A program made the translations under genes and the position numbers. Of a stretch of 64,000 nucleotides of DNA, positions 25,681 to 38,493 are shown piece by piece; within the stretch, counting starts at the first letter, position 1, and the number at the start of each line of letters is the position of its first letter. This DNA comes from Holacanthus passer (lineage: Eukaryota > Chordata > Actinopteri > Pomacanthidae). Under the pieces are notes generated by a model. The model saw only the letters and a list, made by a program, of their open reading frames with translations, was not told the origin of the DNA and searched no databases. The stretch covers positions 930,001-994,000 of the forward strand of contig JAFREQ010000027.1 of NCBI GenBank assembly GCA_025331565.1, in the 5' to 3' direction.

Positions 25681-28600
25681 CTGTGATTTGTGTTATTTTG
25701 TACACATCACCATCCCCAAATCGTTCCTCTTCCTCTTTTCTCCATTTTCTTCCTTGCACACCTGAAGGCTTGAACGTTTTTGTTATGAAATAAAATGTGA
25801 AAATAGATATCTGCCTCTGGACATCTGTCCATCAGTCAGTCTAGCAATCTCTGGCACTTCTCATGTCCCCAACTCGGGCTGTCTGTGATGCGCATCGAAC
25901 AGTAACTCATCCCGACTTTCATGACGCACATGAAAAATTGTGAGGAACAGGGTGCAAAGTGTATTGTTTCTTTATTTCTTTTATTTGTTCTTTTCTTAAC
26001 TTAAAGCAGGAATTTGTATTTATTTTTTTCCTTGCCACGTGAGTTTTCCAAGTAGGCGTCAGAATATTGATGGGAACATTTGTCACACTAAACAGAGCTG
26101 AAGGTTACATCTCAACCCTCGACACAGACCAGAAGAAGTAAAATCAGATTGTACAATGAAAGATAGGCCTGCATGACTTGGAGGTGGATGTGGAAGTGGG
26201 AAAGGGGCTGGAGCGGAAAAAAAAGTCTCAATTGAGGAGTGTCTTGTTTTAAAGAATGCTTGTGAACCACTGTTTAAGACGACACTGTCACATCTACAGT
26301 AAATAAAATAAAAGATAACATAATGTAAATCATCTACTTTAAAATTTAAATTTTGACTGGGAAGCAATTTACAGTACATACATTAAAACGCAGTGCAAAT
26401 ATGACCCTTTTGGCAATCTGTGTAAAATTAGCATCTGATTTACCAAAGCTGGAGCTAATTACACAGCCAGCCACTGCAGCTGTGTCTATAATAAAAAAAA
26501 GATTTGTTCAACTAGTGCAGTAAGAATCACTACACAAATGTTTAAGAGTTGGAGAAAGAAATGGAAAGACATAAAAAAAAAAAAGTGCTCATAAAAAAAT
26601 TAGAAGCAACAGGAGTGCAGCCGTTATAGTGCATTATTAAAAGCTCAGTCTGTGTCAATCTCAAACGTAATGACCAGAAAGGCTGCTGGTATTACACAGT
26701 CACTTTTAGTCTGGAGTTATTATAACTGCTCTCTTCTCCTTCCTGAATCAGTTCAACTATAAATTAACAGGTTATTTTATAGTTGAACTGATTCACTGCC
26801 GATCTCCGTCCTCTTTTTGTGATGCTCTCACTCTTTTTTCTGCTGTCCTGTTGATTTCTATTAGGCAGATTAATTAAATTTTCTCTTTCCCCACACAGCC
26901 TGCTTTTAATACACATATGCAAATTTGGAGCTGCTTCTTAGACCTGCAGATTTCCATGTAGGAGTGACCCTCTTAAATTGCATGAACCTTAATCAATCCA
27001 GCGGACCAGCAGAATGTGCACTCACCCAAACTTATCCTCTCTTCTTGGTGTTTATATGGTCCCTTAAATGCCTAAGCAATAAGGAAAGAGGTGCACTCAA
27101 CTGATTGCTCTCAAAACTTACTCTGCGTGTGAGGAAGGACGCAACTCTACAAGTTGTCTATGCAAATTTACAATGGCGGGGATGCACATGTTGAACGAGC
27201 ATCTGATTTAAAAACAACTTTTTGGACGACCTTGTGTTGTGACTGGGTGTTTCACATGACAGCAGAACCCACAGAGGAACTTTTATTGGGTCATGGTGCA
27301 ACACTTAAAAAAGTTATAGAACCATTTCAAGAGGTTCCACCACGAATCCTTCATGGTGTTGCATAGAACCCTCCCACAGATTTTTGCAGAAACTACTGTA
27401 TAATCAATATGCCAATTTGTTTATCCCTCATAAGCTTTCAAACATTCAGTTTCACACAGAAATTTTATTTAAACATCCATGAGCAACAGTGAGTAAAGTG
27501 GTGAAGATGACCCAAAAGGACAAGCGCGTGAATCAGAAACTTCTCACAGGACGATAGGACGATAGCACACAGGCACATCAGGATGTCTTCAGGAACGAAC
27601 GATGATCTTCAGCAGCAGTTACGTCAGAGAGGGAGAGAAAGAAAGATGATTAATGACAGCATTTCAAAGGTCTCTCATCTAAAAACTTGGAACATCTCTG
27701 ACACTCTTTACCATCATGTTTCACATGAACTGTGGACCGGACTCAATTTATCTCCTGGATGTTTTAGAGCAGAGATTTTTGCTGTCATCTCCCTTTGGAA
27801 CCCTTTTTTTCTGAGAGTTTACTGCAAACCGAAAATTTCCTGCTGCTCCTTGCTCACAATGAAAGCTTTACACCAGCAAACCAGCGAGGGGTCTTTTATT
27901 GTGCAGCAGTCTAAGGGAATTCAGTGTATTTCTCACTGAGATTAACAATCCCTTGTCATCCCTCCCATTCAATAAAAACTGCTGCTTTCCAAGATATGGA
28001 CACTATTGCTGGATCACTCTTAAATATTGCAGGAGGGATGGTAACAGACACCAGCACACCTCCAACACCCTGAAACGATGCCTTTTACCGTGCCATACTG
28101 GAAAACCATTTTCCCTGTTCTGCCCACAGCATCAGTTGTGGAGATGTTGACTTGTGCAAAGACACTGGCCAGAAGGTTATATCAAGGATGTCAGAGACAT
28201 GCAAACGTACATTTTAATTCCCATTTCACCTCTATGTTTGTCTGTAAAAGCACTTGCAGAGGAAAGATGAATGTACCCCGGTGCACAGTAAACTACAGAA
28301 CACATCTCATAATGCAACACATATTATAAAACCACTCTTACAAACACCTAATACTGGATTGTTATAAAACTTGTAATTCACATTCATAATGGTCATAAAA
28401 CACATCTCAGCTAAAATTCATGTTCCCAACATAGATCTTGTTTGCTCTAAGCTTTAGAGGAGCTGGTCTCCATGAAGAGCACAGGAAAGACACGTTGCTG
28501 TCCGTGGCCCTGTAAGTGTGTTGAAGCATGTTTGCTACCGGTAGCAAAGCAGCAACACGGTAACCTGACAACAGTGTTGGCACGGACCTAATGGAAAGTC

Positions 28601-28814
28601 TGTGTCGTTGAGAAGCTGATGCCCATGAGAAGAAATTAGGTGTCGTGAATGATGGGATTGCATGAGCAGGAAATGGGACTTGATGTGTTTTACATCCACA
28701 TATATTCTGCCTGCTGCACCTCAGGTGGTCGCTGAGCATTTCCAGATCATAATATGGGGCTTCTTGACTAAAAGCTGACTCACCCCTGGCACTTTGAACC
28801 ACTGATTATCTTAA
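25681..28814. other. Non-coding stretch, no gene seen
   Basis: It contains the hairpin at 26744-26795, and an 8-bp inverted repeat TGCAACAC / GTGTTGCA at 27297-27304 and 27356-27363 around AGAACC words. The longest ORF (27583-27939) has no known domain. Confidence 0.5.
26744..26795. repeat. Perfect 20-bp inverted repeat (hairpin)
   Basis: The arm 26744-26763 (begins TGAATCAGTTC, ends TATAAA) is the exact reverse complement of 26776-26795. The 12-base loop itself pairs TAA with TTA after one T/T mismatch, leaving a CAGG turn. The structure is close to a 24-bp stem. It is short for a pre-miRNA and has no coding content. Confidence 0.9.
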
Positions 28815-29104
28815 ATTATCTACGTATGGTACTTTCATCACTGTTACTACTGCTGGTGATGATAATAGCAGCAACACATTTTACCTGCAATTTATACAAT
28901 CATCAAATTAAAAGTAAGTTTTTAAAAGTAATTTTTTCATTCTTTGTTGAAACTAACATTTTTTATTTTTTAATGCTTGTATTGGCAATAGCATTATTCC
29001 CAAATCATAACAATGGCAAATACTTCTAAAATACTACTTCAACACTACTTAAAAGTAGGCACATATTAGTGTTAGTATATCAGTTTAGATAATAAGGTTA
29101 ATAT

Positions 29105-29372
29105 GCAAAATGCAGTGCCAGAAAGTAAAAGCACTCAGCAAATTACGCTGTATATTAAACATAATTAGATTGTTATAATTGTTGCATCAGACACTTGAGA
29201 CAGATTTTTTGTAGTTCATCCAGCTGTCAAATAAATGTAGTGAGTTGAAAAGCACAACATTCTCCCTGAAATGTGGTTAAGCAAAAGTAGCATCAGTATC
29301 AGTTAGAAATCATTAAGAAAAAGTACAAATACCTCAGAGTTTACTTAAGTACAGTATTTGAATAAATGCTTT
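29105..29372 (+). mobile_element. TACTTAAGTA-type fish DNA element, decayed copy 1
   Basis: GAAAGTAAAAGCACTCAGC, then AAAAAGTACAAATACCTCAGAG and TTACTTAAGTACAGTATTTG match, in order, the end of an abundant fish non-autonomous element. That end normally reads AAAGTACAAGTACCTCAAAA-TGTACTTAAGTACAGTACTTGAG. The 5' limit is unclear; similar AAAAGTA words reach back to about 28910. No ORF is expected. Confidence 0.55.
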
Positions 29373-32033
29373 GATTTTAAAGATGCAAATATGCATCAGA
29401 TGCATAACAGCTCAATAAATACTCTAAGAGCATCAGTTCATTTATATAACACAGACAGATGTAAGACATATGCAGTTTAAGGAGGCTCATCTCTGGATTA
29501 TCTCAGCACATTAAGTCCTTCAGTTTATGCAGCGGAGAACGTTCTCGCAGTCATTTCAGGTCAGCACGCTGTTCTTTGTTGTGGTGTGCTTGTCAAACGG
29601 CATCAAGATAGTTGAGGTAGACGTATTTAAACTGTTGATGGCTTGCATTCTGCTTTAGGGCTGAATATAGATGCCCCAAGGGCGGTAACAGAGTGGAAAA
29701 TAAGGACTTAACTAAACTTCTTATGCAACAACTTGTGACCATCCGTAAAATCAAGCAGTGAAGCAAGTCTGAGAACAACATCAAGTCTCTTTGGTGGACG
29801 CTGAAGGTGCTTCGGTGCTCTACCTTATTCCCTCTCCTGCAGCACACGGGAGCACCTTGGGTACACTTTTGAGTCATCAGCAAGTAGACTGCACAACATT
29901 TACTGCACAAACGGTCTGTGGCTCTGGAAGCTTGGAGGACGTTAAGGGATTATGGGAACAGGAGTCTAGTAAGTGCATTACTCTACATCTTTCACAAATA
30001 CCGACATGGCATGGATAAACAGAGAGTGTTTATGTTGTAGTCATGGGTCGATGTGGCCCGTGCCTTGTTAAAATCTCCTTCAGAAACAGGTACTCATGGG
30101 GGAATCTCTGATAGGTCAGGAGAATTAGTAGGAGGATTACAACTGGAAACAGGCAGATTTGAGATAAACCGCGTTATAGTGGCAGCTTCATTGGAGAATG
30201 ACGTCCGTGCCCCAGTCGATATGAGGAACTTGTCTCTGGAGGCAGGACAACCCCAGAATCACCGGTTGGTAAAGTGCATTAATCAGGTGAAATGTGAATG
30301 GTGGTCACCTGATATGCTTAAAGGAAACAGAACCATTCAGTGGGTGACGGAGCATAAGAGGTGTCCACCAAGGACGCCACCATCAGGCCAACTGGGTTTT
30401 TTTTTTCCCAATCTGCTGAGTTTGGGAGCTCTAGCTGAGACCAGGTACTTTTGCGGCCACAAGAAGAAGAAGGTGTCTCATCCACGTCCATGTGTCTCAT
30501 TATTTCTTGTGTTTTTCCCTTGCCTTTGTGTCTCCGGTGATTCCTGTCTGTGTTGTGGGCGTGGTTCTCCTCTGCTCCCAGTTTCTGATTGCTGCTCAGC
30601 CTACACACCTGCTTCAAGCTGCTCACCTGCAATCCATCACTTCATCAGCTCTGCAGCATATCAACCCTGGTTCTTCACCCACTTTTTGCCAGATCGTCGT
30701 TTCAATACCTACTCTGCATCTCAGCTCCTTGAATTGTGCGTTCAAAATATTCCTTGTGCCTGAGCTCGTCTTTAACCTTGTTTTGTTTTCATGGCGTTGT
30801 CGCCTGCCCGCCTTTCCTCTCATTCATCTGCTGCCCAGCCAGCCATCCACCTTCATTCCCTGAATCCTGCCAACATACCTCTTCTTATTTATCCAAACTC
30901 TGAGTCTGTGTCCTGAGTTTGGGTCCCACTTTGTTGACTGAGACAGGAGGAAGAATAATCCTAGCAAATATAATTAGCTACTCTTGTTTGTGTTTTTAGA
31001 TTACGGCCGCCAAAGGAAAATAAACTCAGTGCTCAGGATGTTTGTCACTGGTATTTGATGTAGACTTGGAAAACTTGGAGTATTTTTGCATTATTGAGTC
31101 TATGGAGATATTTTGCAAAACAAAGATCATGTTGACAGAAAGAAAGTATGCATGAATGAATGTATGCATGAATGAAAGCAAGATCAGGGAAGATTCATAA
31201 CATGTTGTTTAACCCTCCTGTTAAATTTGTGCTCCACTTGAATCTCGGTGCCATTTTTTCCTGTGAAGCCCAACAATCAGACTGAACTGGACTCACACGA
31301 GCACCAGGTTAATCCGCTCTCTGTTAAAAGCAACAATAACAACCTTGGCTTCTGACCCTATTTGTTGCACTGCTCAATCTATTAGTCACTGTTCCGTTTT
31401 TTTCTCCGACTCATTAGTGTCAGACAATGAGATGAAGTGAGGATATGCTGCAGAGGACACTTGTGATTGTAAGATGGACTAGCTGATCCCCTTATATTGG
31501 ATAACAAATTAGTTTTTTATGCTTTATGTGGCCCCGTTGTTTGATGGTGCGTGTCTATTAAGCCTCTTGAGAAGTATTAGAAGTTTACTTAGATAAATAG
31601 CAATGACCCACAAAACATATGAAGTGAAAACTATGAAAAGTTTGCTGTGAGGTACAACAGGAGGTATATGATGCGAATGCCATGTAAGACATTAAAAATG
31701 ACCATTAGACACACATTTCACCTGAAGTGTCATCAAACATGCACTATTGGAAAACTCTCAACATTTAAATCTTGTCAGACACAGATATTAAATCCACATT
31801 GATGTCTGACAAAATACTTACAATGTAGTGAAAATAAGATTTACTGAAAAATAAGATTTACTGAGTTTTTGTTGATTTGATATTGAAATGTTCTCTTGAT
31901 CGACATTAGATTTTTCTCAACTCTCAACTCGAGGAGGCGAAATCCTCTTTTTGTTGATGTCCAACTACAACCCCATAAACTGAGTAACATCCCCAACTAA
32001 TGCTTTTAGCCTGACTTTATAATCTATAGTTAC
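29373..32033. other. Non-coding stretch with a long spurious ORF
   Basis: A 236-codon open frame spans 30053-30763 but opens at GTG. The first ATG comes some 56 codons in and no domain is visible. From about 30540 to 30960 the C/T-rich text ends GAGTCTGTGTCCTGAGTTTGGGTCC, resembling the 3' part of fish retroelements, so part of the ORF probably lies in a repeat. Short direct duplications occur at 31146-31177 (16-bp unit) and 31831-31863 (AATAAGATTTACTG). Confidence 0.45.
30540..30945 (+). mobile_element. Possible retroelement 3' region
   Basis: C/T-rich sequence with CACCTGCAATCCATCACTTC, TTTGCCAGATCGTC and TTCCTTGTGCCTGAGCTCGT words, ending in CTGAGTTTGGGTCC. Such series occur in fish LTR or LINE 3' regions. 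I cannot name the family. Confidence 0.3.
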
Positions 32034-32443
32034 TTAAAGGAATAGTTCAATGTTATTGGAAATGTTCGTGTTATGAGCAGATTGATTCTATTCTCATGTC
32101 TGTGTGCGATGATTTAGACATCAATACGTCTAAAGCTCACTAGTTAACATGTCTTGCTTTTTTAATCTGTGAACAAACAGTAATGTAAAAACAACAGTTT
32201 GTGCTTTCAGTGGGCGTTTCATGTTCTTGATGACCAGCAGTATTTCTGTGCAACGGTTGATTGTCTGGCAAGTTCTAGACGAACATCTAGGACGTCACTG
32301 TACCCATCTGCTCAACAAATCAAGTCCTGGCTCCAGCTCCAAACTTAATGCCCAGACATGAGAATGGCCGCCTTTTTATCTTCTCTTTTAACTCCGAGGA
32401 AAAAAGTTGCATCTTTCCCAAAAAAGTCAAACTAGTCTTTTAA
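32034..32443 (+). mobile_element. GGAATAGTTC-end MITE family, near-complete copy
   Basis: It begins TTAAAGGAATAGTTCAA and later shows CTCATGTCTGTGTG, TCTAAAGCTCACTAGTTAAC, GTAAAAACAACAGTTTGTG and CTGGCTCCAGCTCCAAACTT. It ends near TTTCCCAAAAAAGTCAAACT. This order matches a common fish MITE-like repeat whose ends are inverted copies of AAAGGAATAGTTC. The two ends are about 410 bases apart. No coding potential. Confidence 0.75.
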
Positions 32444-35095
32444 CAACAAGCTGCAAAAGCATTGCTTCCTCAACTTCTTCTTCAGACCACACACAGCATC
32501 ACTAGTGGAAGTTGGGAGCTTTTCAGCTTGAAGCATTTAGTTTCATCATCATATAGTTTTATCAAAAAGTGGCACAATCAGTGAGTAGAATGAAACAATG
32601 AAAAGAAAAATGAAATTAACAATGCAGAGTATACGTCACCAACTCTGTTATGCCGACATTCTTTGCTCCTATGAACATGTTTTTATTTTCAATTGTAATT
32701 TATTTCTTCTGACGTAAAACAGTTCTGTGTTAGTAAATGATCAGCGAGTCCATCAGTTAAACAGTTTATACATAGCTCCTCAACACATTCGTTCCACTTC
32801 AAGTGCTGCTGTAAATCACTCTGTCACTTCTTTTAAATAAAATGCATCATTATCATTTGTGGGATGTCATAAAACAGTTTTCAAAAAGGAAAGAAAAAGT
32901 GCTACATGTTCCATCAGATCATGACGATCAAGTAGCTTCAAAGATTATGACCAAACAACAGCTTGTATGTGATGGAAGTCGATCCCGTTCTGTGCACGTG
33001 CACATGCGGACCATAACCCAGATATCCTCAGGTCGAGGTGAACGTGGGCTTAAGCACAATATGATTCTGCTGACAATGTTCAACAGAATAATAATGGAAT
33101 CGTCAAGCTACTGTCGGATTAAGGAAGCCACCTGCCTCTGTTTTCTTTGATTTTCCTGTGGACCTGTCAGCTTGAGCTTTCCTGCCTGTTGGACTAATCT
33201 TCCTGCAATTGCTCCATTGATCGGCCACCTCCCGTGAAACTATAGGACACCTGTTAACATGTAAATAAAAACATGCTTTGACTGCGGAAAGAAAGATTTG
33301 AGGTGCATAATGGATAACTGAATGCACACATTCAATTTGAACTGATGAAGAGGTCCAAACCTGACTTATCGGGAGATTGATAAATAATTCAATAAAACTG
33401 CAAGACAGTATGAGAAAAATAACCATGTTACGATAATCAGGTATGGAGGACCAAATGTGGCACTTTAGAAAATGAATGACTTCATAAAAAAAAAAAAAAA
33501 AAGAGAAATTTTTTAATATGAGAAAGCAAGATAAAAACAACCAGGTTAATTAAGTGCACGGTCTTTAACAGTTCATGAGCTTCCTTACCCGGCAGTGATT
33601 AGCATTGTGAAAGACAACGTAAGCCTCACTGTAATTTATGTATGGAAAGTAAATTTAATCAGCCAACAACCACAAAGACATGACAGCTGAGCTCGGCTGA
33701 AGAAAAACACATTATGTATGATGGATTTGGTGTTTCTTCATCCATTTCATATAAACATTTTTGTTTGCGTGTATGTATGTATCACTCATTCTTAATAATA
33801 AATTTAGTAGTTATGTAGTGTTTTGATTTAGAAAATATAGTTTAGTAATCTCTGTGTTGGACACATTTCTTATTTATAATTCAAACAAGTAAAAATTCAA
33901 TTACTAATCCATAATGATTAAACATGACTACCCCTGCTAATCTATAAATTATAAATAGAATAGTGCCTGTTCACGTCCTTAAAAAAATAATCAATAATAA
34001 TGTGAAGAATAGAAAGAAAGCCAGCATAAACCAGGTTACAATAACCATGTATGTAGGACCAAACTTGACTTATTAGAAATTATAAAGAAATTAATGGATA
34101 AGCAACAACATTAATATCAGAAATAAAGCAACAGTAGTTAAGCTATTGTACTTTGGTACTATGACATTGCATTTTATTCACTGGCAATTACCATGATTTA
34201 AGTGTTAAAAAATACTAGACTTGTTATTTGGCATGTTGTGTGATGTGTGACAGTTTGAATTTCAATCAATACAAAATTAAAGCCAGATAACTAGTAGTTT
34301 TTATTTTTACACTCTAGATCCTGATGTTTAAGATGGAGTTTTGCACAGAAAGGTTGAAAAACAAAATTTGGGCCAATAAATAAAAAGAGTTCTTACGATG
34401 ATGGCAAGCTCTCAATGCAAACCGACTGGGACCAACAACCTTAAAGTATGGATTCAAAAATGAAAATATCTTAGCAGTAGCTTAGCCCTTTCACTGCTCA
34501 AATATAAGGAGGTTAAAATTTGCATATGTACAGAATGCACAATGACTTCAGAGGCACAGTCAATGTATTGCCATTGTTTTCCAGATTAGATTTCTCTGCC
34601 TTGCCATCTTGGGAGAAATCCAATGCTCATCTCGTCCATCCCCAGCGAGATGCCTCTGAGAGCTTCAATTGTTGAGGCAGAGTCGAAGCCATTTTCTGTA
34701 ACTGCATTCTTCGAGCCTCCAAAGGCCAAGCAGATTAGCAATTATAAACCGTTTTTGTCTAAAGGAAGAAAATGGGTGAAGAAATGAGTCGACTCCAGCA
34801 CGACGGATCAGAAATCGAGCAATTATTTAGGTTGAAGAGTTGACTTTTACCTATAAGGATGTTTAAGGGTCAAACTGTGCAAGTCAATAATCCAACCTCG
34901 ACTCAACTCAGTACCAATCTCACCTGATGAATATTGAAGCCAGAGGAAGTACTTTTCAGATAGTTATTAACTGAAAATCTTCTTAACAAATCTTAAATGA
35001 CTTTTTGTCCAATTGCTTTCTAACTTAGAGGCTACAACAACAATATTCTTAATCTGATGCGGGTGTAGACATCTTCAAATTAGACTTGCTTTTAT
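32444..35095. other. AT-rich stretch with a diverged local duplication
   Basis: Two related segments (about 33420-33540 and 34030-34130) share GTTACGATAATCAGGTATG / GTTACAATAACCATGTATG and GGAGGACCAAA / TAGGACCAAA, followed by similar A-rich text. A shorter related piece may lie at about 33350-33385. A 17-base A-run begins at about 33486. No gene is seen. Confidence 0.5.
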
Positions 35096-35503
35096 GAATT
35101 CAACATTTTGGGAAATGCACATACTTGCTTTACGCCAAGAGTCAGACGATAAGAATGATACCACTGTCATGTCTGTACGCCACGTATGGAGGCCAGGAGG
35201 TGTCAGTTTATCATAAAGGCTGTTATAGGGGGAAACAACTGACCTTGTTCTGTTGTGTCTCATTTGTTTAACCTGTGCGCAAACAACTTTTTCTTGAACA
35301 ACAGGCAACAAGACTCCTTCTCTTTGTGTATGGATTAATCAAACAAGACACAGTGTTTTAGCATTCAGGGGTTGGTAGGCATAGATTTAACCTTGGATCC
35401 AGGCCGTCTCCCCCTGCATCCAGTCTTTGTGCTAAGCTAAGCTAATTGCCTCCTGGCTCCAGCTTCATACTTAATGCACAGACATACATTTGGTATTGAT
35501 CCC
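35096..35503 (+). mobile_element. GGAATAGTTC-end MITE family, internal copy
   Basis: GAATTCAACATTTTGGGAAA, GATACCACTGTCATGTCTGTAC, GTTTAACCTGTGCGCAAACAA, CAGTCTTTGTGCTAAGCTAA and CTGGCTCCAGCTTCATACTT follow the family consensus order. The extreme tips with GGAATAG are lost at both ends. Confidence 0.75.
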
Positions 35504-35699
35504 AACATGCAGTCATATTTCTTTAAAGCTGAAATTTGACACTTAAACTTCATCACCTTCTGGTTCTGCCTCCCTCGAGTCACAAAGACTTGATTTTTTT
35601 TTGAGCCATAAAGCAGGACAGCGATGACGCTGCGGAGCCTGTTGCATGCTTTGGTGAACCTCTCCAAGGAAAACGCTGAATCTTCTTAACTGTCCGATT

Positions 35700-35995
35700 C
35701 CCTTTTCAATTACGCTTCTTTTTCATTTGTCTGCCATAGAGCCGCTGAAAAATCACCAATCATGCCAAGACAGCTCTATATTTAATTTACTTCTGCAATG
35801 TCAAGGACAGTAGGCTATTGCCCTCAGATGAACATTTATCTGTTCTGTCAAACATTAGCTGAAGACCCACAATCTCATCAGCAATAATTAGAGTAGTAAT
35901 TTCTATTAGATTTTATCTGTTATAATTAAGCCGATCACCAGCAATCTGCCAGACATCCCGTCGGGGATATCGTTTATTACCAAGTGACATCCAAG
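35700..35995. promoter_or_regulatory. Candidate conserved regulatory element
   Basis: This is repeat-free sequence of balanced composition with many homeodomain-type cores, such as CAATAATTAGAG, GTAATTTCTATTAG and TTATAATTAAGC near 35882-35932. An AGCAATCTGCCAGAC block follows. The text style resembles deeply conserved vertebrate enhancers near developmental genes. Conservation itself cannot be seen from one sequence. Confidence 0.3.
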
Positions 35996-36305
35996 ATGGA
36001 CATGGTTGTGTTCAAATTCATTAAATCACTGTCACTGAGAACCTTTGAGTCATGAGCAGAGCCAGAACATTTGGACACGACCTTAAGAATTATGTAGTTT
36101 GTATAAATGACCTCCAGTGCGTATGGACATGAGGGTTATATTACAACGGCTTGATAAAATGGTGCTTTAAAGCTGTGCCTGAAAGTAAAACCAAAGAATT
36201 TACTACTCTGAGACACTTGATAAATACAGCACAGACTCCATTACACAGCTGCCCTCATTCATCAAAACTGAACTTAAATTGGTAATGCACCAATTCTACT
36301 GCAAG

Positions 36306-36330
36306 TTTTTTTTTTTTTTTTTTTTTTTTT
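36306..36330 (+). repeat. (T)25 run
   Basis: Twenty-five consecutive T. This might be the reversed poly(A) of an unrecognised retroposed sequence, but no body was identified. Confidence 0.9.
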
Positions 36331-36499
36331 ATCAGTTTCATCATGTAGACATAAGACCAGTCTCTCAATAACATCATGTCTGCTTACATCACACAGCTCA
36401 ATTATTGTTTGAATTATAAATAAAAAAACATTAATTCCAATCTTATCAAATAGATTGGAATGCTGTTGCCGTCTATGGGGCTTCAGGTAAATGCAACTA

Positions 36500-36620
36500 A
36501 ACACTGGGGATGTGCACGTCTTGAATGGATCATTTGAACGAACATTTACTGGTCCTCATCTCCGCTCACTCGTTCACTGACCCGTCCCTCCTACCTGCTA
36601 CCAGCTATTGCAAACTGCGA
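36500..36620. repeat. Possible fragment of a GAACGA/TCGTTC-rich fish repeat
   Basis: GATCATTTGAACGAACATT and CTCACTCGTTCACTGACCCG resemble a fish repeat built on AATGAACGATTCA and GACTCGTTCA words. The match is short and tentative. Confidence 0.25.
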
Positions 36621-38460
36621 AGATGAAACAAGACCACGAATCACTCATGCTGTTGTGGATCGCGTATGTTAACTGTATTTGTGGCAATGTGTCCAGCACG
36701 GTAAGAAACACTTTAGTGCTTGTTTCAACTCATTATTTGCACAAATCACTTGCTCACCAACAAAGAACAGCAGTGGGCTTTAAAGCCAGTTTGACATAGT
36801 GGTCAAACCGTGTAATTACAACTTTTTGGACAGGGAGCCAAAAAGCATTTTTACCCGACTACTTTCACTATAAGAATTTGATCCATTCAGTCCAGTAGTA
36901 TTTGGAAAGTCCAGAAGAGCCACATTAGATTATTTTATCCAATTCAAGTTAGCTAAACTGGAAGCTGGATGATGGACGTATCTGGTGCTCATGCTATGGA
37001 AGCTGGGGCCGGTGGAGGAAGTCAGTCAGTTTGGAGATTGGTGGGTGACTGACTTGGTGAAGCTCCAGTCAGTAAAAAGGGTTGAACCTCCCAACTCTGT
37101 CAAACATCAGGTCTATGGCGCTCATGGCGATGCCACGTGGAAGTCACAAGAACTTGGGCTGCTTGTGTTTCCTCCTACACGTTTTCTGATGCTGGTTTAT
37201 TGTTGATGAAGGCACACAAACACTTTTTTTCCTTTTCACAAACATTCATCTAATAAAATCATCACCCCTGCAAATCTGCTGCTCACTGCGATTATCACGC
37301 CTTAAAACTTCTGCTGCCATCAATGGGTGAAAGTTCAAGTACAAACCTGGCTTGCAAGCGAACCGATGGCTGTCAAATCATTTAACTCGCCTGCACCCAG
37401 CACGTGACGCACATGTGGGACTGGAACTGGACTCTGGTAACTTTCAGCCAATGTCATATTAACACTAATGATAAAAGCAAATGTATTAAAATGAAGCATC
37501 ACAAGAAGGAAGGCAAATCCATGTCTTCATTAAGACAATACGGCTCATGGTCACCTCGGTGGAAAATTGGAAACAACAAAGAAGTGCAAACAAAGAGAAC
37601 CGAAATCAACAGAGCAAACTGAAATCAAAGTGAATCAGTTCACACCTAATTTATCACAAGGGATTAGGGGAAATTCTGAGAAAGAACCATTTTGTTGGCG
37701 TAATAACAATGGTTTCCTCGAATTTTTTGAGAGTCTGAGTTTGGTGTCATGTGGTTGTAATTAAATGCCTGACTGGCCTTTTTCCTCTTTTCTTACCAGC
37801 AGTCAGTTACATGAAGATGACCAAACTGTTTTAGATCATTTATTGGAAACATGAAATTAGTATCCGGCCTCTTACATTCATGAACACAGTGGTGGTGGTG
37901 ATATTCCTATGCGTACACTATGTGAAGCTCTTTAGATATAAATGCTCAAAAAAGTCTTTATCCTTCACCAAGTGCTGGAAACATTAGTATTTAATCAACA
38001 CATTACCATATAAAATGGAGTGACGGCTTCAGTAGCGCCTCAAATATCACATGTCCACACATCACTGAAGGCTAAAATATCATTAGTGCTACGTCTTTTG
38101 CTGAAGTCTGCAGATTATTCAGTGTGTCTCAGGTGCCCCTGGAAATTCTCGCTCCCCTGAGACACTGCAGCTCCAGGCCCCCCACGGAGTCTGGATTAAG
38201 ACAGCACCTGGGAACTCGGGTCCATTGAAACCTGTAATTATTAGGAGATTGGCTGCAGCTGTGTTGGCCCAAGAGGAAAGATTTGCTTTTATCAGGACAG
38301 ACACCTTGAATGAAAACCAAAGGTGTGCAGTTTAAAGTGATAACAGGGGCAGATCTACTGTTTGAAAATAGGTCGTCATTTTTTAAATAATGGATCCTCG
38401 ATTTCAGGCAGAAGTAGACAAAAGCAGACTTTTCATTCGAGCAAGCGACTGATTGTTTTG

Positions 38461-38493
38461 TCAGCTGTCATGAGCAGATTTTATCAGCTGTCA
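38461..38493 (+). promoter_or_regulatory. Repeated TCAGCTGTCA motif
   Basis: TCAGCTGTCA occurs at 38461-38470 and again at 38484-38493. Each copy joins the bHLH E-box CAGCTG to the TGTCA core bound by Meis/TGIF-type homeodomains. The pairing is seen; function is inference. Confidence 0.35.

Noticed and set aside
25621..26272. Possible hAT ends: CAGTGGATCATACG at 25621 and reversed CAGTGGTTCACAAG at 26259-26272
   Set aside because: The first six to ten bases are hAT-like, but the 8-bp flanks differ (TGTGAGGA and TTTAAGAC) and the interior shows no transposase. Likely coincidence.
27297..27363. 8-bp inverted repeat around AGAACC words
   Set aside because: The arms are short and the 51-base gap makes chance likely. 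The resemblance to fish repeats rich in AGAACC is weak.
30053..30763. Longest open frame in the window (236 codons, plus strand)
   Set aside because: It opens at GTG; the first ATG is about 56 codons in. It crosses a T-run and probable retroelement sequence, has no domain and has a competing minus-strand ORF. BLASTP or RNA evidence would be needed to revive it.
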